DNA from: Bacteroides sp. UBA939
GTDB taxonomy: Bacteria > Bacteroidota > Bacteroidia > Bacteroidales > Bacteroidaceae
Assembly: GCF_002293435.1 (NCBI RefSeq)
Contig: NZ_DBDF01000190.1
Coordinates: 17,249 to 31,066, forward strand
Direction of reading: 5' to 3'
Length of the DNA stretch: 13,818 bases
In this document: in pieces, positions 7,573 to 13,818 of the stretch
Numbering within the stretch: the stretch's first letter is position 1
Layout: each line of letters starts with the position of its first letter
Program-made: the position numbers and the translations under genes
The notes under the pieces: generated by a model
What the model was told of the DNA's origin: nothing
The model's input: the letters and a program-made list of their open reading frames with translations, nothing else
Database searches by the model: none

Positions 7573-8643
7573 TTAAAACATTGCTCCGTCTAATATCTTA
7601 AGATACAATTCTATTGCCTCTTCTATTTCTTTAATAAAGATAAATTCGTCCGCAGTATGGGAACGGCTACTTTTACCCGGCCCCATTTTCAGAGAAGGGA
7701 AAGGCATCAGAGCCTGGTCGGATAAAGTGGGAGAGCCGAACGGTACGCGCCCTAAGCTAACGGCACGCTGCACTATCGGGTGTTCCTCTTCCACATGTGA
7801 AGAACTCAGGCGGAAAGAGCGCGCTTTGGCTTCGCAGGAAATATGTTTTTGTATTTCGGCGAAAAGGTCTTGATTGCTGTAGCACTCATTGCTACGGATA
7901 TCCACGACAAAAGTGCAGCAGTCGGGGATTACATTGTGCTGAGTACCGGCATTTATCTGGGTTACACTCATTTTTACAGCCCCTAACAGTGGAGATACTT
8001 TCTCAAAACGATGGTCACGAAACCAGGCGATATCCTCTAATACCTTATATATAGCATTGTCGCCCTCGTTGCGAGCAGCATGTCCCGCTTTCCCGTATGC
8101 CGTTACATCCAGCACCATCAATCCTTTTTCGGCAATGGCAGGATGCATCTCTGTAGGTTCGCCCACGATGGCAAAACAGATGGGTGGCAATTCGGGTAAT
8201 GCGTATTCAATGCCGTTTTTCCCGGAGATTTCTTCTTCACAGGAAGCAAGGTAAATCAGGTTATACATTTGTGTCGTGCGGCATAACCGGAGAAAGACTT
8301 GCAACAAACTGACAACGCTTGCACCGGCATCATTACTGCCCAGTCCATACAGCTTTCCGTTACTTTCCAATATGGGCGTAAAAGGGTCTTTCCGCCAACC
8401 GTTCACGGGTTTCACAGTATCAATGTGTGAATTCAGGAGCAAGGTAGGCTTGTTCAAGTCGAACATCGGGCTAAGACACCAGACGTTATTGCCTTTCCGT
8501 CCGGTTGCCATACCTTGCTGTTCTATATAACTTTGCAGATAATCGGCAGCCTTTTCCTCGTCCCGGCTAAGGGAAGGGATAGCAATCAGGGACTTAAGCA
8601 TGTCGGTTGCTTCGGAAGCCATTGTGGGAATGTCGTAAGTCAT
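7573..8643 (-). CDS. argE: M20-family metallo-deacylase, ArgE-like
   Basis: This is a zinc-dependent amidohydrolase of peptidase family M20, closest in style to acetylornithine deacetylase (ArgE). Using the ATG at 8643 gives 356 residues. Metal and catalytic residues are all visible: HIDTV (His73, Asp75), the bridging Asp105 in GLGSNDAGA, CEEEISG with Glu137 (general base) and Glu138, Glu162 in GEPTEM, the lid-domain His188 in KAGHAA, and His329 in SRSHTADEF. An in-frame ATG exists at 8856, but the added 71 residues are an out-of-frame reading of a regulator remnant, and a -7 box lies between the two starts, so 8643 is preferred. In Bacteroides, arginine synthesis runs through N-succinylornithine, so the natural substrate may be an N-succinyl amino acid. 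Related M20 amidases are the main alternative. Confidence 0.85.
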   Translation of the reverse strand: MTYDIPTMASEATDMLKSLIAIPSLSRDEEKAADYLQSYIEQQGMATGRKGNNVWCLSPMFDLNKPTLLLNSHIDTVKPVNGWRKDPFTPILESNGKLYGLGSNDAGASVVSLLQVFLRLCRTTQMYNLIYLASCEEEISGKNGIEYALPELPPICFAIVGEPTEMHPAIAEKGLMVLDVTAYGKAGHAARNEGDNAIYKVLEDIAWFRDHRFEKVSPLLGAVKMSVTQINAGTQHNVIPDCCTFVVDIRSNECYSNQDLFAEIQKHISCEAKARSFRLSSSHVEEEHPIVQRAVSLGRVPFGSPTLSDQALMPFPSLKMGPGKSSRSHTADEFIFIKEIEEAIELYLKILDGAMF

Positions 8644-8693
8644 ATTCTTATAATTTTCTCGAATTATTTTCTGTATCCTGTTCTTTGGAGTTA

Positions 8694-8701
8694 CAAACGT
8701 A
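8694..8701 (-). promoter_or_regulatory. -7 box for the argE-like gene
   Basis: On the minus strand this reads TACGTTTG, an exact TAnnTTTG match, 50 bp upstream of the chosen ATG at 8643. It implies a leader of about 40-45 nt. It falls inside what would be coding sequence if the start at 8856 were used, which supports the shorter protein. No clear TTTG is seen at -33. Confidence 0.6.
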
Positions 8702-8716
8702 TATAAAAAACTCGAA

Positions 8717-8899
8717 TTATAAGCATCTTTCTTCCTCATTCTCCTCATTATACTTCTGCACATATTCCTTGGGAGACATTCCGAATTGTTCCTTAAAGGA
8801 GTTGGAGAAGTGCGCCAAATTATTAGCACTTCCAGTTTCTCCTCCTGCTGCTGCATACCGCTGAATTTGTTCTTTAACAGCTTCCGGTTGGAAACTTAC
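8717..8899 (-). pseudogene. Broken 3' end of a probable AraC-family regulator
   Basis: Reading the minus strand from 8899 to the TAA at 8717-8719 gives 60 residues with no start methionine. The segment NNLAHFSNSFKEQFGMSPKEY fits the last helix-turn-helix of AraC/XylS regulators (F-x-x-x-FK-x-x-F-G-x-SP-x-x-Y), followed by an acidic tail ending EENEEERCL. The frame stays open for about another 19 codons through repeat element C to a TGA, with no start codon and no further AraC similarity. The DNA-binding helices expected upstream are missing, and the similarity ends where element C begins, so a deletion or insertion at that junction probably destroyed the gene. It is too short to be functional as it stands. 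The family call rests on one motif. Confidence 0.6.
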
Positions 8900-8946
8900 T
8901 AACGAAGTGATAACTTCTTTAACTACAGCATGAATAATGCAGGTTA
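8898..8946 (+). repeat. Intergenic repeat element C (right end only)
   Basis: These 49 bp match the right end of element A (5816-5864) at 47 positions, in the same orientation, including ctacagcatgaataatgc. The arm tgataacttctttaact (8908-8924) has no partner nearby. Its perfect 17-base complement is the left arm of element B at 7370-7386. The copy abuts the broken AraC-type gene on its left side. Confidence 0.85.
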
Positions 8947-8999
8947 GTGCATCGCTTCAAAAATACAGTCCGCTTTCTTAATAAATACCGATTATTTTT

Positions 9000-9007
9000 T
9001 ATATTTG
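9000..9007 (+). promoter_or_regulatory. -7 box for the TPR/HTH gene
   Basis: TATATTTG is an exact TAnnTTTG match 37 bp before the ATG at 9045. A TTTC at 8974-8977 is a possible degenerate -33 element, with a 22-bp spacer. A single GTCCG (8968-8972) lies just upstream and may be a half-site of the repeats seen at 10156-10238. Confidence 0.65.
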
Positions 9008-9044
9008 CATATCCAAATCGTTTATAGAAAAGATAAAACAGAGT

Positions 9045-10151
9045 ATGAATAATCTTCGAATTTTATTGTATATGGCTGTTCTTTCCCTGGTTGCCTGCCA
9101 TCCGGAAGGAACGAATGTGAAACAGGGATTAGATAAAGCTACTCAACTCATGGAGCAGGATCCTGACACAGCATCCATTATTTTAGAGAGTATCCGGGTA
9201 AACCAAATGGATGAAGCCCAACTTGCAGAGTACAATTTGTTGTGTACCCGCGTTAACGAAGATAAGAATATAGCCCATACATCTGATAAGCAGATAAAAC
9301 AGGCGGTATCTTATTACGAGAAGCACGGCGATGAATATCAGAAATCAAAAGCATATTACTATCTGGCTTGTGTAGAAAGCGATTTAAACCGGAAGAGTGA
9401 TGCTGAAATTCACTTTAAGGAAGCTATAAAACTTGCTGCATTGACAGAAGAATATGAACACTTGGCAAAAATCTGTAAGCGGTGCAGCCTCTATTATCAG
9501 AAATACGGCAACTTTGATGAAGCGCTGGAAATGGAAAGAAAAGCGTATGCCGGCCAGTTGATGCTGAATGACAGCAAGAACAATTCTACTATGATTTTGT
9601 CTTCAGCCTTAGGAATGTTCGGTGTAATGTCACTGTTACTCGGACTCTTTTGGAAGAAGAGCCGGCAGGCGCATACCAGACTGGATGTCATCAGGGAAGA
9701 TATGCAAAAGAAAGAAGCCGAATCGGAAAAACTGATGCTGCAATGTAACCATCTCGAAGAGAGATATCAATCTCTTCAACAACACATCTACGAAAGTTCT
9801 CCCGTTATTTCTAAAGTCCGTCAGTTTAAGGAACGAACGGTTTTGTCTTCTAAAATGCCTTCTTTTTCGGAGAAAGATTGGACAGACCTGTTACGGCTTC
9901 AAGAGAGTATATATGGTCTCGTTTCCAAATTAAAGAAGATAAGTCCTAAACTTACGGAAGAAGACATAAAAGTCTGCGCCTTTCTGCGGGAAGGAGTGCA
10001 ACCTGCCTGTTTCGCCGATTTAATGAAACTGACCACCGAAACACTGACGCGCAGAATCTCCAGAATAAAAACAGAGAAGTTGATGTTACTAAACTCTAAA
10101 GACTCGTTGGAAGACATTGTCAGATCATTGGGAATGGCGCCGGTGGTATAA
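9045..10151 (+). CDS. Transmembrane TPR protein with putative C-terminal HTH region (regulator)
   Basis: This appears to be a one-piece transmembrane regulator of a type common in Bacteroides. Residues 1-17 are a signal sequence ending in a lipobox, LVAC, with Cys18. Residues about 25-170 are helical repeats resembling TPRs, for example SKAYYYLACVESDLNRKSDA (101-120) and KCSLYYQKYGNFDEALEMERK-like text near 145-166. They probably lie in the periplasm. A hydrophobic helix spans about 182-203 and is followed by KK. A charged coiled coil (about 208-250) leads to the C-terminal region 300-345, PKLTEEDIKVCAFLREG then LTRRISRIKTEKLML, which resembles the LuxR-like HTH tails of this family but is divergent. 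Downstream GTCCG repeats could be its target. No specific function is known to me. Confidence 0.7.
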   Translation: MNNLRILLYMAVLSLVACHPEGTNVKQGLDKATQLMEQDPDTASIILESIRVNQMDEAQLAEYNLLCTRVNEDKNIAHTSDKQIKQAVSYYEKHGDEYQKSKAYYYLACVESDLNRKSDAEIHFKEAIKLAALTEEYEHLAKICKRCSLYYQKYGNFDEALEMERKAYAGQLMLNDSKNNSTMILSSALGMFGVMSLLLGLFWKKSRQAHTRLDVIREDMQKKEAESEKLMLQCNHLEERYQSLQQHIYESSPVISKVRQFKERTVLSSKMPSFSEKDWTDLLRLQESIYGLVSKLKKISPKLTEEDIKVCAFLREGVQPACFADLMKLTTETLTRRISRIKTEKLMLLNSKDSLEDIVRSLGMAPVV

Positions 10152-10155
10152 GTTA

Positions 10156-10238
10156 GTCCGTCTTTGTCCGCAACTGTATCTTAATCTACCTGGATATCAA
10201 TGTTTTATAAACAATTGACGTCCGTATTCGTCCGGCAA
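10156..10238. promoter_or_regulatory. Two GTCCG direct-repeat pairs, candidate operator
   Basis: GTCCGTCTTTGTCCGCAA (10156-10173) and GTCCGTATTCGTCCGGCAA (10220-10238) each contain two GTCCG copies exactly 10 bp apart, one helical turn. The second pair sits roughly 43-61 bp upstream of the start site predicted from the -7 box at 10267, a typical activator position. The binding protein is unknown; the preceding gene product is the obvious candidate. Confidence 0.45.
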
Positions 10239-10266
10239 TAAAAGCATATTGTATATGTATGTTCTA

Positions 10267-10274
10267 TAACTTTG
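10267..10274 (+). promoter_or_regulatory. -7 box for the DUF2723 gene
   Basis: TAACTTTG matches TAnnTTTG exactly, 22 bp before the ATG at 10297, so the leader would be only about 15 nt. There is no TTTG at the expected -33 position, which fits a promoter that depends on an activator. Confidence 0.6.
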
Positions 10275-10296
10275 CAAACTAAAAAGTTACAGAACA

Positions 10297-13200
10297 ATGA
10301 GCCATTTATTATTTAAACGATGGAACGATTTTAGCGGTTGGGGAATCTTTCTCATAGCAGCTTTTGTCTATGGAATAACCATCGAACCTACCGCAAGTTA
10401 TTGGGATTGTCCCGAATTTATTTCGAGTGCCGAGAAGTTACAAATAGGCCATCCGCCGGGAGCGCCTTTTTATATGCTTGTTGGAAACCTGTTTACCCAT
10501 TTTGCAGCCGATGCTTCTCAGGTAGCGGCCATGATTAACTTTTTAAATGCGCTGTTGAGTGCAGGTTGTATTCTGTTCCTTTTCTGGAGTATTACACGGT
10601 TAGTGAAATTCTTGCTGTCGGGCGAGGAACACAAACTACCAGAGGAACACAAACTATCGAAGGCTGACGCCATTATCATCCTGGGTTCGGGGGCTGTAGG
10701 AGCATTGGTTTACACGTTCAGTGATACCTTCTGGTTCAGCGCAACGGAGGGTGAAGTGTATGCTTTCTCTTCTTTTCTTACGGCTTTGGTGTTCTGGATG
10801 ATTCTTCGTTGGCAAGATGAATCGGACTCTGTGTCGGGCGACCGTTGGATTATTCTGATATCCTACATTATAGGTCTTTCCATCGGAGTACATTTACTCA
10901 ATCTGCTTTGCATTCCGGCCATTGTCCTGGTGTTCTGTTATCAGAAATACCGGACTATTTCATTCGGAGGAGCAATTGGGGCAATTGCACTTTCCGGTCT
11001 TCTTATTCTATTGATTATCTTTGTCTACATTCCCGGTATGGCCGATGTGGGAGGATGGTTTGAGCTATTCTTTGTCAATGTGTTAGGATTCCCTTTCCAT
11101 ACAGGACTCATCATTTTTCTGGTTCTGGTGTTTTGCTTATTGCTCGGAGCAATTTACCGGTTTAGAAAGCGCATCGTACATACAGCTTTATGGTGTTTGC
11201 TTATGCTCACCATCGGATACACCACTTATGCGGTCATACTGATTCGTGCCAATGCCAATACTCCGCTCAACGAAAATGCGCCGGATAATATCTTTACGCT
11301 CAAAAGTTACCTGAATCGCGAGCAGTATGGAAGCACCCCTTTACTCTATGGTAAAACGTATGCTTCCGAACCGGAGTATGTGCCCGAAGGAGATTATTAC
11401 AAGGTAAAAACAGAAAAAGGAAGCGCCGTGTACCGGCCGGATAAAGAAGAGGGAAAGTATAAGATTATCTACTACAGGGAAGATGTATGTTATACTCAAA
11501 ATATGTTGTTTCCCCGAATGTGGAATGAGCGTCTGGCTTCTTCCTATAAAAGATGGTCGGGAGGAACAGACGGCGTTCCTACACAGAAAGAAAATCTGAC
11601 GTACTTCATTACTTACCAGCTCAATTATATGTATTGGCGCTACTTCTTATGGAATTTTGCAGGACGTCAGAATGACATTCAAGGAAGTGGTGAGCCTGAA
11701 CACGGGAATTGGATTACGGGCATTCCCTGGTTTGATAATCTGCGATTGGGCAATCAGGAACTCTTGCCCGAATCTTTACGGCAGAATAAAGGACACAATG
11801 TGTTTTATGGCCTGCCATTGCTGTTGGGCTTGCTGGGCATCTATTGGCAATGGACACGAGGGAAGAAAGGCAAGCAGCAGTTCGGCATATTGCTACTCCT
11901 TTTCTTCATGACGGGACTGGCCATTGTACTTTATCTGAATCAGCCTCCCGGACAAACCCGTGAAAGAGATTATGCGTATGCAGGCTCATTCTATGCCTTT
12001 TCTATTTGGATAGGAATGGGTGCTGCCGGATTGTGTGATTTGCTTCGCAAGAAAAGAGGTTCAGTCGTACAGATTTGCCTATTGATGCTGCTTTGCCTGC
12101 TGATTCCTGTGCAAATGGTGAGCCAGACGTGGGATGACCACGACCGGAGTAACCGATATACTTGCCGTGACTTCGGAGCCAACTATCTGATGACGCTTCC
12201 AGATACGGGGAATCCTATTATATTCTGCAACGGAGATAACGATACTTTTCCTTTGTGGTATAATCAAGACACGGAAGGGGTGCGTAGGGACGCGCGTGTC
12301 TGTAACCTTAGTTATGCGCAAATCGATTGGTATATCTATCAGCAACAGTGCCCCTTGTATGATGCTCCCGGCTTGCCGATAGGCTGGAGCAGGGATCAAT
12401 ATCAGGAAGGCACAAACGAATATGTGCCTGTTCGCCCGGAAGTGAAAAAGCAAATAGAAGAGTTGTACAGAAAGCATCCCGAGGATGCGCGCGATAGTTT
12501 TGGAGACGACCCGTTTGAAGTGAAGAATATCCTGAAGTATTGGGTGTTTTCGGAAAGAGAGGAATTTCATGTGATTCCTACCGACACGATAAATGTCCGT
12601 ATCGATAAAGATGCAGTCATTCGTTCGGGCATCATGCTACCCAAATCCATTCGTCATTTGCAGGGGGAAGAACTGAAAAACGCAATCCCCGACAAGCTCT
12701 CTATTCCTTTGAAAGACATACGCACATTGACTAAAGTAGACCTGCTCATGCTCGAAATACTTGCTAATTGCAATTGGGAACGCCCTTTGTATATGGCTAT
12801 TACCGTAGGTAGCGATACCAGTAAACTGAAATTCGATAATAACTTTGTTCAGGAAGGCTTGGCGTACCGGTTTACTCCTTTCGACTATAAGGCATGGGGA
12901 GATGTTGACGAAGCAGACGCCTGTGCAATAGATACAAAGAAACTGTATGAGAATGTAATGAACAAATATAAGTATGGAGGATTAGATACTCCCGGTCTTT
13001 ATATAGACGAAACGACTCTGCGTATTTGCTATTCTCATCGAAAGCTTTTTGCACAACTTGCCAAAGCCTTGTTGAAACAAGGTTGTACTGTCCGTGCCGG
13101 TGAAGTACTTGAATATGCCGAGCAAGCTATTCCTGCTTATAACATCCCTCATGTTTACGAAAGTGGTTCGTTCGACATAGCCACAGCTTATGCTGCCGTT

Positions 13201-13455
13201 GGCGAAACAATGAAAGCTGTTACTTTACTGAATCATCTGATAGCCGAATCGGAAGATTATATCAATTGGGCTTTTTCATTGGGGGACAGTAAGATAGGAA
13301 TGGTTCAGCAAACGTATTTATATAAATTCTGGCAATGGGACAAGTACAATGAATTACTGAAAAATACGGATGAAGAAACGTATAAGCAAAGCAACCGGCG
13401 ATTTGAAGAGAAATATCTAATGTTTACTCAACTAATGAAGAATTACGGAAACTAA
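10297..13455 (+). CDS. DUF2723 multi-pass membrane protein, GT-C glycosyltransferase-like
   Basis: This is a large integral membrane protein (1052 residues) of the DUF2723 family, which has the GT-C topology of lipid-linked-sugar-dependent glycosyltransferases. Human TMEM260, a protein O-mannosyltransferase, contains the same domain. The first loop carries YWDCPEF (35-41) and HPPGAP (52-57), fitting the acidic catalytic loop of GT-C enzymes. About nine hydrophobic helices lie between 13 and 316. A probably periplasmic segment spans about 320-495, with a helix group at about 500-608 that includes RERDYAYAGSFYAF (555-568). Residues 610-1052 are soluble, with CNGDNDTFPLWY (644-655) and helical, TPR-like text (about 913-990). 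A short in-frame duplication sits at 10624-10656. It is followed by DUF3098 after 51 bp. The sugar and acceptor are not evident; Bacteroides O-glycosylation is a reasonable guess. Confidence 0.85.
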   Translation: MSHLLFKRWNDFSGWGIFLIAAFVYGITIEPTASYWDCPEFISSAEKLQIGHPPGAPFYMLVGNLFTHFAADASQVAAMINFLNALLSAGCILFLFWSITRLVKFLLSGEEHKLPEEHKLSKADAIIILGSGAVGALVYTFSDTFWFSATEGEVYAFSSFLTALVFWMILRWQDESDSVSGDRWIILISYIIGLSIGVHLLNLLCIPAIVLVFCYQKYRTISFGGAIGAIALSGLLILLIIFVYIPGMADVGGWFELFFVNVLGFPFHTGLIIFLVLVFCLLLGAIYRFRKRIVHTALWCLLMLTIGYTTYAVILIRANANTPLNENAPDNIFTLKSYLNREQYGSTPLLYGKTYASEPEYVPEGDYYKVKTEKGSAVYRPDKEEGKYKIIYYREDVCYTQNMLFPRMWNERLASSYKRWSGGTDGVPTQKENLTYFITYQLNYMYWRYFLWNFAGRQNDIQGSGEPEHGNWITGIPWFDNLRLGNQELLPESLRQNKGHNVFYGLPLLLGLLGIYWQWTRGKKGKQQFGILLLLFFMTGLAIVLYLNQPPGQTRERDYAYAGSFYAFSIWIGMGAAGLCDLLRKKRGSVVQICLLMLLCLLIPVQMVSQTWDDHDRSNRYTCRDFGANYLMTLPDTGNPIIFCNGDNDTFPLWYNQDTEGVRRDARVCNLSYAQIDWYIYQQQCPLYDAPGLPIGWSRDQYQEGTNEYVPVRPEVKKQIEELYRKHPEDARDSFGDDPFEVKNILKYWVFSEREEFHVIPTDTINVRIDKDAVIRSGIMLPKSIRHLQGEELKNAIPDKLSIPLKDIRTLTKVDLLMLEILANCNWERPLYMAITVGSDTSKLKFDNNFVQEGLAYRFTPFDYKAWGDVDEADACAIDTKKLYENVMNKYKYGGLDTPGLYIDETTLRICYSHRKLFAQLAKALLKQGCTVRAGEVLEYAEQAIPAYNIPHVYESGSFDIATAYAAVGETMKAVTLLNHLIAESEDYINWAFSLGDSKIGMVQQTYLYKFWQWDKYNELLKNTDEETYKQSNRRFEEKYLMFTQLMKNYGN
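10624..10656 (+). repeat. In-frame 18-bp tandem duplication in the DUF2723 gene
   Basis: The 15-mer gaggaacacaaacta occurs at 10624-10638 and again at 10642-10656, a period of 18 bp. It encodes EEHKLP followed by EEHKLS at residues 110-121, in the polar loop between two membrane helices. It looks like a recent slippage duplication in a tolerant loop. Confidence 0.9.
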
Positions 13456-13506
13456 GATACTTCAGCAAGCAAAGGAAAATCAAAACAGTTTTTAAACTCA
13501 AAGAAT

Positions 13507-13770
13507 ATGAAGTCGAAAATAGTAAAAGAGAAAGAACCGGAAACAGGCTTAGGCAGAACAAATTATATTATTCTTATTATTGCCGCCCTGTTGATTATTG
13601 CAGGTTATCTATTAATGAGCGGTGATGCGAGTACCCTTACCGCCTATAACCCTGACATATTCAGCCGGTTACGTATATGTGTAGCGCCACTATTGTGTGT
13701 ATTGGGATATCTGTTGAACGTGTTAGGCATCCTTAAGATTTCAAAAAAGAATATCTTTAAAAGAACTTAG
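13507..13770 (+). CDS. DUF3098 small membrane protein
   Basis: This 87-residue protein has two membrane helices (about 20-37 and 57-76) joined by a short loop. The pattern TNYIILIIAALLIIAGYLLMSG (18-39) followed by NPDIFSRLRICVAPLLCVLGY (48-68) matches the Bacteroidetes DUF3098 family, whose function is unknown. In many Bacteroidetes a DUF3098 gene sits beside ftsX and uppP. Here it follows the DUF2723 gene by 51 bp with no promoter motif in between, so the two are likely co-transcribed. The polar N-terminus (1-17) is rich in Lys and Glu. Start at 13507 gives the expected length. I assign no function. Confidence 0.85.
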   Translation: MKSKIVKEKEPETGLGRTNYIILIIAALLIIAGYLLMSGDASTLTAYNPDIFSRLRICVAPLLCVLGYLLNVLGILKISKKNIFKRT

Positions 13771-13773
13771 CCT

Positions 13774-13818
13774 ACATTATTCATAGTGTAAGTACTTCGT
13801 AATAATTATTGTTACTAT
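13774..13818 (-). repeat. Repeat element D, end in reverse orientation (cut by window end)
   Basis: On the minus strand this reads ...acgaagtacttacac then tatgaataatgt, resembling the right ends of elements A, B and C (acgaagt ... atgaataatgc). The core atgaataatgt lies at 13774-13784 and acgaagt at 13794-13800. It starts three bases after the DUF3098 stop codon and continues past the window. Confidence 0.5.

Noticed and set aside
8644..8856. 71-residue N-terminal extension of the argE-like protein
   Set aside because: It is rich in Arg/Asn with no M20 similarity, overlaps the AraC-type remnant in another frame, and contains the -7 box at 8694-8701. The start at 8643 gives the normal length.

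Overview
The window is a stretch of a Bacteroidales chromosome, most likely genus Bacteroides. Three things point there. The division/cell-wall order is murG-murC-ftsQ-ftsA-ftsZ followed by a YqeY-like gene. Promoters carry the Bacteroides -7 box (TAnnTTTG) rather than a sigma70 -10 box, with no strong Shine-Dalgarno sequences. DUF2723 and DUF3098 proteins, typical of Bacteroidetes, are present. The genus call is from gene content and motif style; no search was run.

Region 1 (1-5027) is the end of the dcw cluster, all on the + strand with gaps of 17-44 bp: the last codons of murG, then murC, ftsQ, ftsA and ftsZ. MurC adds L-alanine to UDP-MurNAc, FtsQ links the cytoplasmic ring to the periplasmic division machinery, FtsA anchors FtsZ to the membrane, and FtsZ forms the ring. 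FtsA has a long charged linker before its membrane-targeting helix. FtsZ has its CTP-like motif about 33 residues before the end rather than at the terminus.

Region 2 (5028-8946) is an accessory-looking stretch with repeat-filled spacers. A run of 14 heptamers forms a near-perfect 30-bp hairpin between ftsZ and yqeY. yqeY follows. Then come repeat element A, an outer-membrane acyloxyacyl hydrolase (PagL-like) gene on +, element B, a convergent M20 deacylase (argE-like) on -, the broken 3' end of a probable AraC-type regulator on -, and the truncated element C abutting it. A, B and C share end sequences, and their arms are related in a way that suggests compensatory change or common origin.

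Region 3 (8947-13818) holds a membrane-spanning TPR protein with a putative C-terminal HTH-type DNA-binding region. A short spacer follows with two pairs of GTCCG repeats spaced one helical turn apart. Next is a large multi-pass DUF2723 (GT-C fold, TMEM260-like) protein and a small DUF3098 membrane protein, probably co-transcribed with it. The window ends inside another copy of the repeat-element end, in reverse orientation.

Most of the window is conserved core biology. The least explained parts are the heptad/inverted-repeat intergenic elements, the GTCCG repeat array next to the transmembrane regulator, the apparent two-domain PagL-like protein, and the DUF2723 gene as a possible protein-O-mannosylation enzyme. 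No tRNA, rRNA, CRISPR array, insertion sequence transposase or phage gene was seen.
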